This document shows positions 18,959 to 27,938 of a DNA stretch of 64,000 bases, piece by piece. Origin of the DNA: Flavobacteriales bacterium UBA6057 (GTDB lineage: Bacteria > Bacteroidota > Bacteroidia > Flavobacteriales_G > Salibacteraceae); NCBI GenBank assembly GCA_002428995.1, contig DIYJ01000011.1, forward strand, positions 310,001 through 374,000, written 5' to 3'. Numbering within the stretch: the first letter of the stretch is position 1; each line of letters begins with the position of its first letter. The notes beneath the pieces are model-generated. The model saw nothing but the letters and a program-made list of their open reading frames with translations, was not told the DNA's origin and ran no database searches. A program made the translations under genes and the position numbers.

Positions 18959-21770
18959 AGGAAGACTTCGATTTCATCTTTTTCTATTCCTGTTCAGTAC
19001 TGTGCACGTAAGTGCTCAAACCTGGAGTGTTCGGAACTTCGATGTTTCTGATGGATTGGGGCACTCTACTGTGTTTCGTGTATCACCTAGCCCTGACAGC
19101 CTCTGCATTTGGTTCGGAACGGACCAGGGACTTTCCAGGTTTGATGGCTCTGACTGGGAGAATTTTGCGCTCCCAGGTAAAGTGTACTCCAGCCACATAC
19201 TAGCCATAGATGCGATCAGCAGCGATCGCGTTGAATTCAGCGCTTTCAAGGAGGGTTGGTTTGAGTGGCATGAAGGTGAAGTAAGAACAAAAGAGCGGAG
19301 AGGTCCGGGAGGTGCTTTAACCCAAGTATTGAGTGTCTTTCGGGATGCAGCAGGGCGGGATTGGATGATCGATGGTAAGCAAGGCCTCGTGTACTTTGAG
19401 GCTGGTGAGGGTATGGCTCATGCGTTCAAGCAAGATGACACGATCTATCGCTTCTCGAAAAACGCTGCGTCTATTGGCGAATTCAACGGTAAAGTACTGT
19501 TTCCACATGATCATGGAATTCTGGCCTACGAAAATGGAGCGTTCCATTCCTTTCTCGATTCAGCAAACGTGCTGCAAACTGTTGTACAGGATGGCAAGCT
19601 ATGGATTGCAACGGCTTCCCGGTTGATGAGGCTGGAAGAAGATGGCTTACGGGAAGTGCTCGAGGTAGACAATGTGAGGGAAGTGTTTGTCGATCACCGA
19701 AATAGATTGTGGGTGGCAGCGGATCAGGGGCTGCTCGTGCTGGCGGACGATACAATCTCCAATCTTACGGACGAATTGGGTTTGGCTGGCGCCCTGGTGA
19801 ATCAGATTGCGGAAGATTATGCTGGCAATATTTGGCTGGCAACGTACGGCTCTGGCGTCTACGCGCTTCATCAGAACCCAGTGGTCGAGCAGGTTCACAT
19901 CGTAGAAAAAACAGCTCACTTTTTCCGAACGCTTTATCGAAGCAGCCAGGGAGAAGTATTTGTAGGTTCCATGGGAAGTGCCGGGCTTTTGAAGCAGGAT
20001 ACGCTCCTTCCTTTATTGGGCAGGAGTGAGTTGGACGGCCTCGTGTGTCATTTTCACGAGCAGGATGATGGTTCCATCTTCATTGGTGCAGCGCATGCCA
20101 GCTATGTTTTTGGCGATGGTGAGCTTCGGGAGACTTCCTACGGAAATGTGCTTTCTTATGCGCGGCATCCTGAGCTGGGGACGTTTTTCGGAGGTTATCG
20201 CGGATTGAAGCTGCCCAACGGTGAAGATACCCGGGATGAGGCGCCACAAGTGGCCAACATCCGCGCCATTGCCTTTTGGGATGAAAGTGTGCTGTTTGGA
20301 ACACGTTCGGGCCTATGGACGATGGAAAACGATCGCCTGGTAAAATGGTCACAGTCTGGCCTGCTTGCAGATGTCGAAGTTCATGACCTTTTGAGCGAGG
20401 GAGACACCTTTCTTGTGGCGGCTACGTCAGAGGGAATCTTTGGATACAGGAATGGAGCGTGGACACACCATAGCACTTCCACCGGAGCATTTCATCCTGC
20501 TTATTGTCTTGAACGCATGCCAAATGGTCGCTTATGGGCAGGAACACAAAATGGACTTTTTAGCCTGAGAGAGGACGGTGTTCTGGAGTCATTCCCATCG
20601 CTGGAGGCTCATGGAAGTAAGGTGGTTTATTCACTGCTGGCTTTAGATACGAACCATCTGCTTTACGGCTCTTTGAATCACCTTGCCAGGATTAACCTTG
20701 GGATGGATTCTCCCATCTCTCATCCACCACGAATAAAGATTGAACAGGCAAAGTTCAACGATCAGCAGATGAGCTCCGGAGGATTTGAACTCAGCCCTGG
20801 CAAACACCCACTGATCATACGTTTCAAGGCCATCGACTTCAGCGACCACGGAGAATTCAACTATGAGTTTGAGTTGCTGCGGGATGGGCAGCTCTATGCT
20901 TCGGAGAAAGACGTTTCCAATACGCTCTTGTTTCACCAGCTCGAGCCTGGAAAATACCTGCTGACCCTTAGGCTGATGAACCAGGAAAGCGAAGCAGCTC
21001 AGCTCCGGTTTACGATACAGGACTATTGGTGGCAGAGCCCATGGGTAATCGTGTTGGCGTTGATTTTGCTGATCTTATTTGGCTTGCTGTCCTACAAGTT
21101 GGGGAGTTTAATCAGACACCGGTTGCAGACCAGCAAGCGCAAGCGCCTTCTACAGATTGTAGACTTGAGGCACAAAGCACTGAATGCCATGATGAATCCA
21201 CATTTCATCTTCAATGCGCTCAATTCCATCCAACATTATATCAGCAAAAACCAGCAAGCGAAGTCCGTTCGCTATTCAGAGGATTTTGCACAGCTCATCC
21301 GCATGAACCTGGAACAGGCCCAATGCGCCCAGGTTCCCATTTCAGAGGAAATTGAGCGTCTGGAGTTGTACTGCTCCCTGGAGCAACTGCGCTTTGAAAC
21401 ACCCTTTGAACTAATTGTGGAAGCTGAAGAAGATGTAGATCTGGAAGACCTTGAAATTCCACCTCTAATGCTTCAGCCCTTCGTGGAGAATGCGATCATA
21501 CACGGCATCCTGCCGCAGCAGGAAAAGGGGATGATACGCCTTGCATTCAGCATGAAAACGGAGACCATGCTTCAAGTAGTGATCACCGATAACGGAGTCG
21601 GTATCAATGCTGACCAGCAAAGAACTTCGAGCCACAACAGCCTGGCCATCCAGCTGATCAAAGAACGCCTCAGCCTCCAAAAGGGAGCGATGGACCTGGA
21701 GATCGAAGACTTATCACAACAGAGGGCAGATGCGCATGGGACAAGGGTGCGGTTTTGCCTGAACGTATGA
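18945..21770 (+). CDS. Propeller-sensor histidine kinase (LytS/His_kinase type)
   Basis: This is a 941-residue sensor kinase. After a signal peptide (about 1-24) comes a large periplasmic propeller of Reg_prop repeats (IWFGTDQGLSRFDG, NRLWVAADQGLL, NIWLATYGSGVY) to about 600, a Y_Y_Y domain at about 620-695, and a transmembrane helix at about 700-720. The cytoplasmic His_kinase module has its phosphoacceptor in MNPHFIFNALNSIQ (His near 753). The N-box is PFVENAIIHG at about 845 and the G-box is ITDNGVGIN. The family senses extracellular ligands, in gut Bacteroides often glycans, but here the ligand is unknown. It overlaps its regulator by 14 bases. Confidence 0.93.
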   Translation: MWLRRGRLRFHLFLFLFSTVHVSAQTWSVRNFDVSDGLGHSTVFRVSPSPDSLCIWFGTDQGLSRFDGSDWENFALPGKVYSSHILAIDAISSDRVEFSAFKEGWFEWHEGEVRTKERRGPGGALTQVLSVFRDAAGRDWMIDGKQGLVYFEAGEGMAHAFKQDDTIYRFSKNAASIGEFNGKVLFPHDHGILAYENGAFHSFLDSANVLQTVVQDGKLWIATASRLMRLEEDGLREVLEVDNVREVFVDHRNRLWVAADQGLLVLADDTISNLTDELGLAGALVNQIAEDYAGNIWLATYGSGVYALHQNPVVEQVHIVEKTAHFFRTLYRSSQGEVFVGSMGSAGLLKQDTLLPLLGRSELDGLVCHFHEQDDGSIFIGAAHASYVFGDGELRETSYGNVLSYARHPELGTFFGGYRGLKLPNGEDTRDEAPQVANIRAIAFWDESVLFGTRSGLWTMENDRLVKWSQSGLLADVEVHDLLSEGDTFLVAATSEGIFGYRNGAWTHHSTSTGAFHPAYCLERMPNGRLWAGTQNGLFSLREDGVLESFPSLEAHGSKVVYSLLALDTNHLLYGSLNHLARINLGMDSPISHPPRIKIEQAKFNDQQMSSGGFELSPGKHPLIIRFKAIDFSDHGEFNYEFELLRDGQLYASEKDVSNTLLFHQLEPGKYLLTLRLMNQESEAAQLRFTIQDYWWQSPWVIVLALILLILFGLLSYKLGSLIRHRLQTSKRKRLLQIVDLRHKALNAMMNPHFIFNALNSIQHYISKNQQAKSVRYSEDFAQLIRMNLEQAQCAQVPISEEIERLELYCSLEQLRFETPFELIVEAEEDVDLEDLEIPPLMLQPFVENAIIHGILPQQEKGMIRLAFSMKTETMLQVVITDNGVGINADQQRTSSHNSLAIQLIKERLSLQKGAMDLEIEDLSQQRADAHGTRVRFCLNV

Positions 21771-21823
21771 AGCGTATTTCAAGATTAGATGATGCTTTTG
21801 CGAAGTGCGACAGCTGGTAGGAA

Positions 21824-21872
21824 GATTCCCAAAAACTGAAAAACAGCTGTCAGCTATCAGTTTTTGGGAATC
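21824..21872. repeat. Perfect 16-bp inverted repeat between convergent genes
   Basis: GATTCCCAAAAACTGA at 21824-21839 is the exact reverse complement of TCAGTTTTTGGGAATC at 21857-21872, with a 17-base loop containing CAGCTGTCAGCT. It sits between the kinase stop (21770) and the stop of the convergent T9SS gene (21898). Each arm carries a run of five T/A, so it may be a two-way terminator, but there is no T tract after the stem. Confidence 0.7.
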
Positions 21873-21897
21873 GGCTCAGAACTGCTGATTTTATGAC

Positions 21898-23568
21898 TTA
21901 GTTGGATTTTACAATGCGATGTGTTTCGTGGCTTTCATCAGTGTTAATGCTGAGCATGTAAATACCCACAGGTAACAGCTGCATGTCAAGTTGATCCTTG
22001 CTGCTTTCGACAAACGTGTTGCGCTTTACCAACCTTCCGAATGCGTCTGTCAGGGTCCATTCACCGGAGGTTTCCACGCCAAAGTCTATGTTCAGAATTG
22101 ACTGGGTTGGGTTTGGATATACACGCTGGCTTGGGTCTGTTTCAGGGATGGTTTCTGAACCGCCCTGCTTGTGCGTAGTCACGTAGGTGCGGTTGCAGTT
22201 GTACACATCCATGGTAAACGCTGTCCGGTTTGGAACAAAGGGCTGTTCTTCCCAAACGGGCCGGGAATCTGCTTCAGAGGAGAAAGCGGAGTAGTTCAGG
22301 GAAGATGTGGAAACGCTCAGCTGGGTGGTTGGCAGGCAGTTTCCACCATCATTGTAGAGGATTTGCACGGTTTGGTTTACTGTTGGAACGCTCGAGGTGC
22401 TCAGGAAGTAGTGATCATAGGTCGGTTGTCCGAATCCTGCGTAGACCATTCCTATGGCTTCTTCATCAGCACTAGAAACATGATCGAACTTCCAGGCTTT
22501 GGGGTTGAGTAGATTGCCAGGGTCAAGGCTTGCGTAGCCGGTAGCTGTGGCACCGTAATACTGGGGTAAAACATCGATGAATCCAGTGGTAGGATTGAAC
22601 TCCATTTCGTTGAAATACATTTCAAAGAATCCTGTCGGTGGCAGGTAGTCAATGGATTGGGTCACGCCAAAAATCGAATTGATGTGAAGCAATCCAGTAC
22701 CCGCAGTCGCACTATGGGTAGAAAGATAAACATGATCCTCGTCCTTCACTGCCATCGAAGTGCGTTGCGTGCTGAACCCGAGATCGTAGTAGTGGAAGTC
22801 ACTCGAGGACAACCCTGAAACCACATCTATGGTGTAGAGAAACATGCTCCAGTTTCGGCTTGCGTTACTGGTTGGTTGATACACATCACCAGCAATCCAC
22901 ACAGTGTTTAGGTTTTCATCCGCGTGAATGTCGGTGAGTCGAAGAGAGAGTTTTTCGTCTGGTCCAATCATGAGGTTGGTCCACGTGTTGTGCACCGAGC
23001 CCCAGACAATACCGCCAGACTGTGTCATCCGGAGTACATAGATTCCCCGTTCTCCAATAAATGGATCGCTGTGAGTGTATTCACATGCGAGAATGAATTC
23101 ATGCTCGTTGAGTTTGGTGATCACAGGATTGGAAAGGAGAAAATCCGGACCATCCATGTTCAACAACGATCCCCAAACGATTTGGCCATTATTGTTGTCT
23201 ATCGCGTTTATGAAGATTGCTTTTTCTCCAACCGAGTTGGTAGCTTCTCCAACTACCATCGTTTCCTTTGACAGGCATAGGAGCGCCTTGAAATCCAGAT
23301 CATAGGTGGAGCTGGAAAAGATGGAATGGGATTTTAAACTGAAGGTTCCGGATCCGGTGTTCTCGATGATTTGCAGGGAGTATTCATCGTTTCCTGTCAT
23401 GTCCTGTGGCGACCCCCAAACCACCCAGCCGTCAACGTCTACATCGATGACCTCGTTGTTTCCAGGAGAGTGAGGCATGTTGTTCGCAGAGACGTTGTAG
23501 AGGTTAAAGCTCTGCGCCTGAATCCCAATGATGGCAATGATCATCAGGCTTGATAGTAGTGTTTTCAT
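21898..23568 (-). CDS. T9SS-secreted protein with propeller-like body
   Basis: This is a 556-residue exported protein with a signal peptide (MKTLLSSLMIIAIIGIQAQS), a beta-rich body of about 400 residues in propeller-like repeats (GQIVWGSLLNMDGPDF, GIVWGSVHNTW), and a T9SS type A sorting domain at the end (YPNPTQSILNIDFG ... GIYMLSINTDESHETHRIV). No catalytic motif is seen. It lies between two LytTR/kinase pairs that face it from both sides, a position that suggests, without proof, that its expression is tied to one of them. Confidence 0.85.
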   Translation of the reverse strand: MKTLLSSLMIIAIIGIQAQSFNLYNVSANNMPHSPGNNEVIDVDVDGWVVWGSPQDMTGNDEYSLQIIENTGSGTFSLKSHSIFSSSTYDLDFKALLCLSKETMVVGEATNSVGEKAIFINAIDNNNGQIVWGSLLNMDGPDFLLSNPVITKLNEHEFILACEYTHSDPFIGERGIYVLRMTQSGGIVWGSVHNTWTNLMIGPDEKLSLRLTDIHADENLNTVWIAGDVYQPTSNASRNWSMFLYTIDVVSGLSSSDFHYYDLGFSTQRTSMAVKDEDHVYLSTHSATAGTGLLHINSIFGVTQSIDYLPPTGFFEMYFNEMEFNPTTGFIDVLPQYYGATATGYASLDPGNLLNPKAWKFDHVSSADEEAIGMVYAGFGQPTYDHYFLSTSSVPTVNQTVQILYNDGGNCLPTTQLSVSTSSLNYSAFSSEADSRPVWEEQPFVPNRTAFTMDVYNCNRTYVTTHKQGGSETIPETDPSQRVYPNPTQSILNIDFGVETSGEWTLTDAFGRLVKRNTFVESSKDQLDMQLLPVGIYMLSINTDESHETHRIVKSN

Positions 23569-23745
23569 GGTTTTTCTTGCAATGTGCCTTTATGCACGAC
23601 CGTGGTCAATCCATAGTCCCTGAAGCATGGCTCTGAATCCTAAAACAGCACTTCTGAATCCGAGAGTGGGGTAAACGAGAAAGCAGGATCTCTTACGTTT
23701 CGACAGGGAGCTGAAAGCTGATGGCCAGCAGCTGGTAGCTCTCAA

Positions 23746-24462
23746 TCAGCTTTTGAGGGTGAACCCCCGCGAAACATTGATGCGATTTCCCAGCGTGGTG
23801 CACAAGTATCCACCGTCCTTTCGATGTACTTCCGTGATGTGATACTTATTCACCAAAAAGGAGCGATGTACCCGCAAAAAAGTTTCTGTCTCCAACTGCT
23901 TTTCAAACCAGCTTAGCTTTTTGGATACGGTGATCTTTTCCCCACTGCTCAGGTAAACATCCGTATATCCATAGTCTGATTTAAGGTAGACTATGTCGTC
24001 AATGTTCACATAGCGATGGCCATCAGAAATAGGGATTGCCAGACGATGGGCCATGCTCGCTTTTGCCATGTTTACCATCGATGATCCCGTATGCACCTGT
24101 CCTTTTTTTAGCCTGCGAATGGCTCTTTCCATCGCATCTAAAACCTCCTGCTCTTTGATCGGCTTCAGCACGTAGCCGATCGCTTCATGCTCAATGGCAC
24201 TGATGGCATAATCCGAATGTGCGGTGACAAAAATGAGTTGAAAGGGATACTCAAGGATCGATTCTAAAACGTCAAACCCGGTGCCTTCGGGAAACTCTAC
24301 ATCCATGAATATCAACTCAGGTTTTTCCCGATTGATAATCTTCTGAGCCTCCCGGATCGTGGTGGCTTTTCCCACGATATGGCTTTCCGGATATGCATTC
24401 AGGCAGATGTCGGCCATCACATCGATGGCGGTAATGTCATCATCAAAAATGGCTATCGTCAT
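23746..24462 (-). CDS. LytTR-family response regulator
   Basis: This 238-residue regulator is paralogous to the one at 18173. The receiver has the acidic triad D7-D9 (IFDDD), phosphoacceptor D54 (LIFMDVEFPEGTG) and Lys 100 (GYVLKPI). The LytTR domain occupies about 135-235 (IVYLKSDYGYTDVYL, FLRVHRSFLVN). The ATG at 24462 is chosen because the receiver begins there; the frame is open to 24573, but that part lies within the upstream kinase gene. It overlaps the kinase by 20 bases, so the order is kinase then regulator, the reverse of the other pair. Confidence 0.93.
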   Translation of the reverse strand: MTIAIFDDDITAIDVMADICLNAYPESHIVGKATTIREAQKIINREKPELIFMDVEFPEGTGFDVLESILEYPFQLIFVTAHSDYAISAIEHEAIGYVLKPIKEQEVLDAMERAIRRLKKGQVHTGSSMVNMAKASMAHRLAIPISDGHRYVNIDDIVYLKSDYGYTDVYLSSGEKITVSKKLSWFEKQLETETFLRVHRSFLVNKYHITEVHRKDGGYLCTTLGNRINVSRGFTLKS

Positions 24463-27364
24463 GACGTTCGGTAATAGGCAGATTAAATGAAACGCGCGTT
24501 CCCTCTTTACTTTCAGTGTTTTTGTAGTCTTCGATGCTGTACGCACAGTCGATGTCAGCCGCACGAGCAACACTCATTATACGCTCCCAGCTTACGTTGA
24601 GAGCGCCATTTTTCTTGTTCCTTGTTTTGCCCAGGAAGCGTGCCTTGCGCTGGTTGATCATTCGGCTTTTGGCGAGGCCGATTCCATTGTCGGTAATCAC
24701 CACCTTCAGCACATGAGGCTGTCGTTGGAGGTCGAGTGTGAGGCGACCGGGTCTTTGCGAAGGCAGAATACCGTGTTCTATGGAGTTTTCGATGAACGGT
24801 TGAAGCAACAACGGGGGAACCTCCAGCTTTGAGATATCTCCGGTGGTAGAAACCTCAAACTCGAGTTTATCAGGATACCTCTTTTGCTGGAGGTCTACGT
24901 AGAGCTTAAGTGTTTCGATTTCTTCCACCAGCGGCACGGAGGTTTCCGCAGAATGATCAAAGATTCTCTGTACCAATGATGAAAACGATTCCAGGTAAGA
25001 AATGGATGCCTTGGGGTCGTTATGAAGAATGAAACCCCGAAGGGCGTTCAAGGAGTTGTAGATGAAATGGGGGCGCATTTGAGCGCGGAGTGCATTGTAG
25101 CTCAGTGAGTCTATCTCTTGCTGAACAGCAGCAGCTTTTTTCACTGAACTTATTTTCCAAAAGGCGAAGAGGGCGATGAGTGTCAATACCATCAAACTCA
25201 GTAGAAGGTAGAAATAGAGGGATAACCAAAACGGGGTCACCACCGAGAACCTGACCTGAAGGTTTTCCTTTTTGTCGCGGAAAGTGTTGACAGCATGAAC
25301 TTCAAAGGTGTAATCTCCTGGTGCCAGATCTCCATAGCTAATCGATCGGTCTTTTGTGATTTGCCATACTGTGTCTGACGATCCAAGCAATCGGTATTTG
25401 TAGCGGATAGACGCTGGCTGACGATAGCTAATGGCCTGAAACCCGATTCTGACATTGTTTTGATCGTATTTCAAAGCGGTCATTTGATGGGAATCAAGCG
25501 GCATTCCATTCACACTGACTCCTGTGATGTAGAGACGAGGGTCACTTTCGGAATCTCTGGACGCAAGATCTGCTGGAAGCACAGCGATGCCTTTGTCGGT
25601 GATGGCCCAGAGCGAATCTCCCCGGAAGTGAAGACCGTTCACCGAGAGATCCGGCAATCCCATTCCCATGCCTATGTGCATTGAAACGGGCAGAGTATCC
25701 AGCCTGAAATCAGCCGCAAAGTGATCAATCCCGTTGGACGTAGCCACCCAAACAATGCCATTCCTGACTTTGATTTCGTGGGAGAAGTTACTCTGAAGTA
25801 CGTTGTCGGTATTGAGCAAGATCGTGTCCTGTTGATCCACGACAAGAATCCCGTGACCATTAATGCCAAGAAAGGCTCGTTCATTGTGAAAAGCGATGCA
25901 GCGAATGTCTTTTTGCAGGAATGCATCATCACCGAAATGTTGCGTTACTTGGTCACCCTTGTAGCGATAAAGCCCATTGATGCTGCCGAGCCAAATGCTG
26001 CCATCGGGGTGTTTAGCCATGCAATGGGTCCGTGGTAATGAAACTGTTTCCCAGCGTGTGGAATCGCTTTCTGTTCGGCAAATACCTTGCGAGGTCATGG
26101 CCAATAGAAACTCATTGGGTGCTATTTCAATCATGGCCGGGCCCATCATCTGCTCATGGAAGCCTGTGGAACCACCCAGAAATGGAATGGCACTGATCTG
26201 GACAGTCCCAGACTTATCGGTCATCATGGAGGAGATGTATCGGTAGTCCGCTATTTTCGAGACGCTGGATAGATCGGAAAACGGAAGTGTAAGGAGGGAA
26301 CCATCTCTCAAGGCTAACCAAAGAAGTGAATCGCTCATGGCGGAGTGAGTAATTCTCTGATGTGGAATTCCGTCTGCCACAGTGATTGTTGTTACCTCTG
26401 AAAAAGGCATGTAAAAAACACCATCTTCCAGGGTCGAAAACCAGAAACCACCCTCATGATCCTGCAGCACAGAGGTGACTGAATATCCCTTTAAAAGTTG
26501 CCGTGCGGGCTGCCGATAGTCTTCTGGACGGAAGAGGTAAGCTCCATGATCGCGCATGCCGATCCACAATCCTCCAGCAGTGTCCAGATAAAGGGAGTTG
26601 AGGGCCTTGTCCGGTAACAGGTGATGTGATACTCCTGTGTCGGTGAGGGCATAGAAATGCTCACGCGCTACAAAAAAGAAATGATCAGAGCTGGTTCCAA
26701 GACCATCATGAATCTGCTCCTGGAGCGAGATTTTAAGCCGCTTTCGATCATCACCATAAACCAGGGTGAGCACCGAGTCTTCTGGGACGTAATTGCTGGC
26801 CATTAATCGATGCTCAGCAGAGTAGAAAACGAGGTTGCTTGAACCCAGATCCTCTCGTTCAATTCGAACGTCTCCCGAGTCGTTCAAACTCAGCCTGATC
26901 AACTGCGCATCGGATTCAATGAAGCTAAACAGAAGACTGCCGTCTTTCAGCTCCGCAAGATCGTTTACCAACAATCCCGCAGGGCCCAGTTCGTCCATCC
27001 AATCGGGAACTGTGGCTTCTTCGTCAGCAATGATCGATAAGCCATTTCTGTAGGAGGTGCACCAAATCTTCCCGTCTCTTCCGTTGTAAAGTCCGGTCAC
27101 CAGGTTGGATACCAGGCCATCGCGTGTGGTGAAGGTGCGGAAGTTGGTGCCGTCAAAGCGGGCAACACCATGATCTGTGCCGATCCAGATGAATCCTGCA
27201 CTGTCCTGAAGCAAGTCATAAGTCTCGTTGCTTGGCAATCCATCCTGTGTGGTGAAATGAATGAAATGCGGAGACTGAGCCAATGTTTCCCCTGCAAGAA
27301 GAAGGAAAGCCAGGTTTGCCAGGAGGCGAACATAGAGTGGTAGCTGAGTCACGTTCACGGTCAT
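24443..27364 (-). CDS. Propeller-sensor histidine kinase (LytS/His_kinase type)
   Basis: This is a 973-residue sensor kinase, paralogous to that at 18945. A signal peptide (about 1-29) leads into Reg_prop propeller repeats (FIWIGTDHGVARFDGTNF, KIWCTSYRNGLS, GLWIGMRDHGAYLF). A Y_Y_Y domain (ASIRYKYRLLG ... LAPGDYTFEVHAVN) and a transmembrane helix (LYFYLLLSLMVLTLIALF) follow. The His_kinase module has MRPHFIYNSLNALRG with the phosphoacceptor His near 766, N-box PFIENSIEHGI and G-box DNGIGLAKS. The catalytic parts look intact. The ligand is unknown, and the partner regulator overlaps its 3' end. Confidence 0.93.
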   Translation of the reverse strand: MTVNVTQLPLYVRLLANLAFLLLAGETLAQSPHFIHFTTQDGLPSNETYDLLQDSAGFIWIGTDHGVARFDGTNFRTFTTRDGLVSNLVTGLYNGRDGKIWCTSYRNGLSIIADEEATVPDWMDELGPAGLLVNDLAELKDGSLLFSFIESDAQLIRLSLNDSGDVRIEREDLGSSNLVFYSAEHRLMASNYVPEDSVLTLVYGDDRKRLKISLQEQIHDGLGTSSDHFFFVAREHFYALTDTGVSHHLLPDKALNSLYLDTAGGLWIGMRDHGAYLFRPEDYRQPARQLLKGYSVTSVLQDHEGGFWFSTLEDGVFYMPFSEVTTITVADGIPHQRITHSAMSDSLLWLALRDGSLLTLPFSDLSSVSKIADYRYISSMMTDKSGTVQISAIPFLGGSTGFHEQMMGPAMIEIAPNEFLLAMTSQGICRTESDSTRWETVSLPRTHCMAKHPDGSIWLGSINGLYRYKGDQVTQHFGDDAFLQKDIRCIAFHNERAFLGINGHGILVVDQQDTILLNTDNVLQSNFSHEIKVRNGIVWVATSNGIDHFAADFRLDTLPVSMHIGMGMGLPDLSVNGLHFRGDSLWAITDKGIAVLPADLASRDSESDPRLYITGVSVNGMPLDSHQMTALKYDQNNVRIGFQAISYRQPASIRYKYRLLGSSDTVWQITKDRSISYGDLAPGDYTFEVHAVNTFRDKKENLQVRFSVVTPFWLSLYFYLLLSLMVLTLIALFAFWKISSVKKAAAVQQEIDSLSYNALRAQMRPHFIYNSLNALRGFILHNDPKASISYLESFSSLVQRIFDHSAETSVPLVEEIETLKLYVDLQQKRYPDKLEFEVSTTGDISKLEVPPLLLQPFIENSIEHGILPSQRPGRLTLDLQRQPHVLKVVITDNGIGLAKSRMINQRKARFLGKTRNKKNGALNVSWERIMSVARAADIDCAYSIEDYKNTESKEGTRVSFNLPITERHDDSHF

Positions 27365-27465
27365 TTCGGCTGGTAACGACCGTTAAAAGTGTTATAATAT
27401 TTGGTATGTCCTAACGGGGCTTTGTTCTCAAGGACTACAAGTGCTTGCGAGCTGCAAACTCTGAA

Positions 27466-27819
27466 CTAATCCATCATTGAGTCCAGCACGTCATTTATTC
27501 TAGGTTCAAGATCTATCGGATTGGCAGCTTCATCAATGCAAATGGAGATGTGTCCATTGTTGATCTCCCGGATTAATTGGAAAAAACTACCATACTTAAT
27601 CACCACAAAATCAAGTCCCCCACAATCAATATCACCTCTCTGTTTCGCAATCTTCAGAATCGTAGGATTAACCAACAACTCCTCATATTTATCAGAATCC
27701 GATGAACTTGGCTCGTTCAAGTCAGCTCGCTGCCAGCTCTTCAGATTGTTGTTCTGATAAATCGCCACGTAACGTATTGAACCGGAAACCTGTGATATTC
27801 TCTCTATTCGTTTATCCAT
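27466..27819 (-). CDS. Small roadblock/LC7-like protein
   Basis: This is a 117-residue cytoplasmic protein without a signal peptide. The pattern VSGSIRYVAIYQNNNL, then GGLDFVVIKYGSFFQLI and NGHISICIDEAANPIDL resembles the roadblock/LC7 fold (alpha-beta, dimerising, often regulating GTPases). The match is from pattern alone. The region is AT-rich: a 60-base line within it (27541-27600) counts about 35% G+C, against about 57% in a sampled line of the RHS gene. It is the last gene in the same direction as the RHS cassette, separated from the FG-GAP gene by about 120 bases. It may be an unrelated insertion or cargo. Confidence 0.6.
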   Translation of the reverse strand: MDKRIERISQVSGSIRYVAIYQNNNLKSWQRADLNEPSSSDSDKYEELLVNPTILKIAKQRGDIDCGGLDFVVIKYGSFFQLIREINNGHISICIDEAANPIDLEPRINDVLDSMMD

Positions 27820-27938
27820 TTTGCCTTTTGCTTTTCCCGCTGCTTTCCAATGGTTTAGGTATGGTGCATAGCCATAAGCGCATGCACTGTAGATTTTGAT
27901 GGCGGCAGTTTTGTTTTAGTCTGAATAATGATCCCGCT

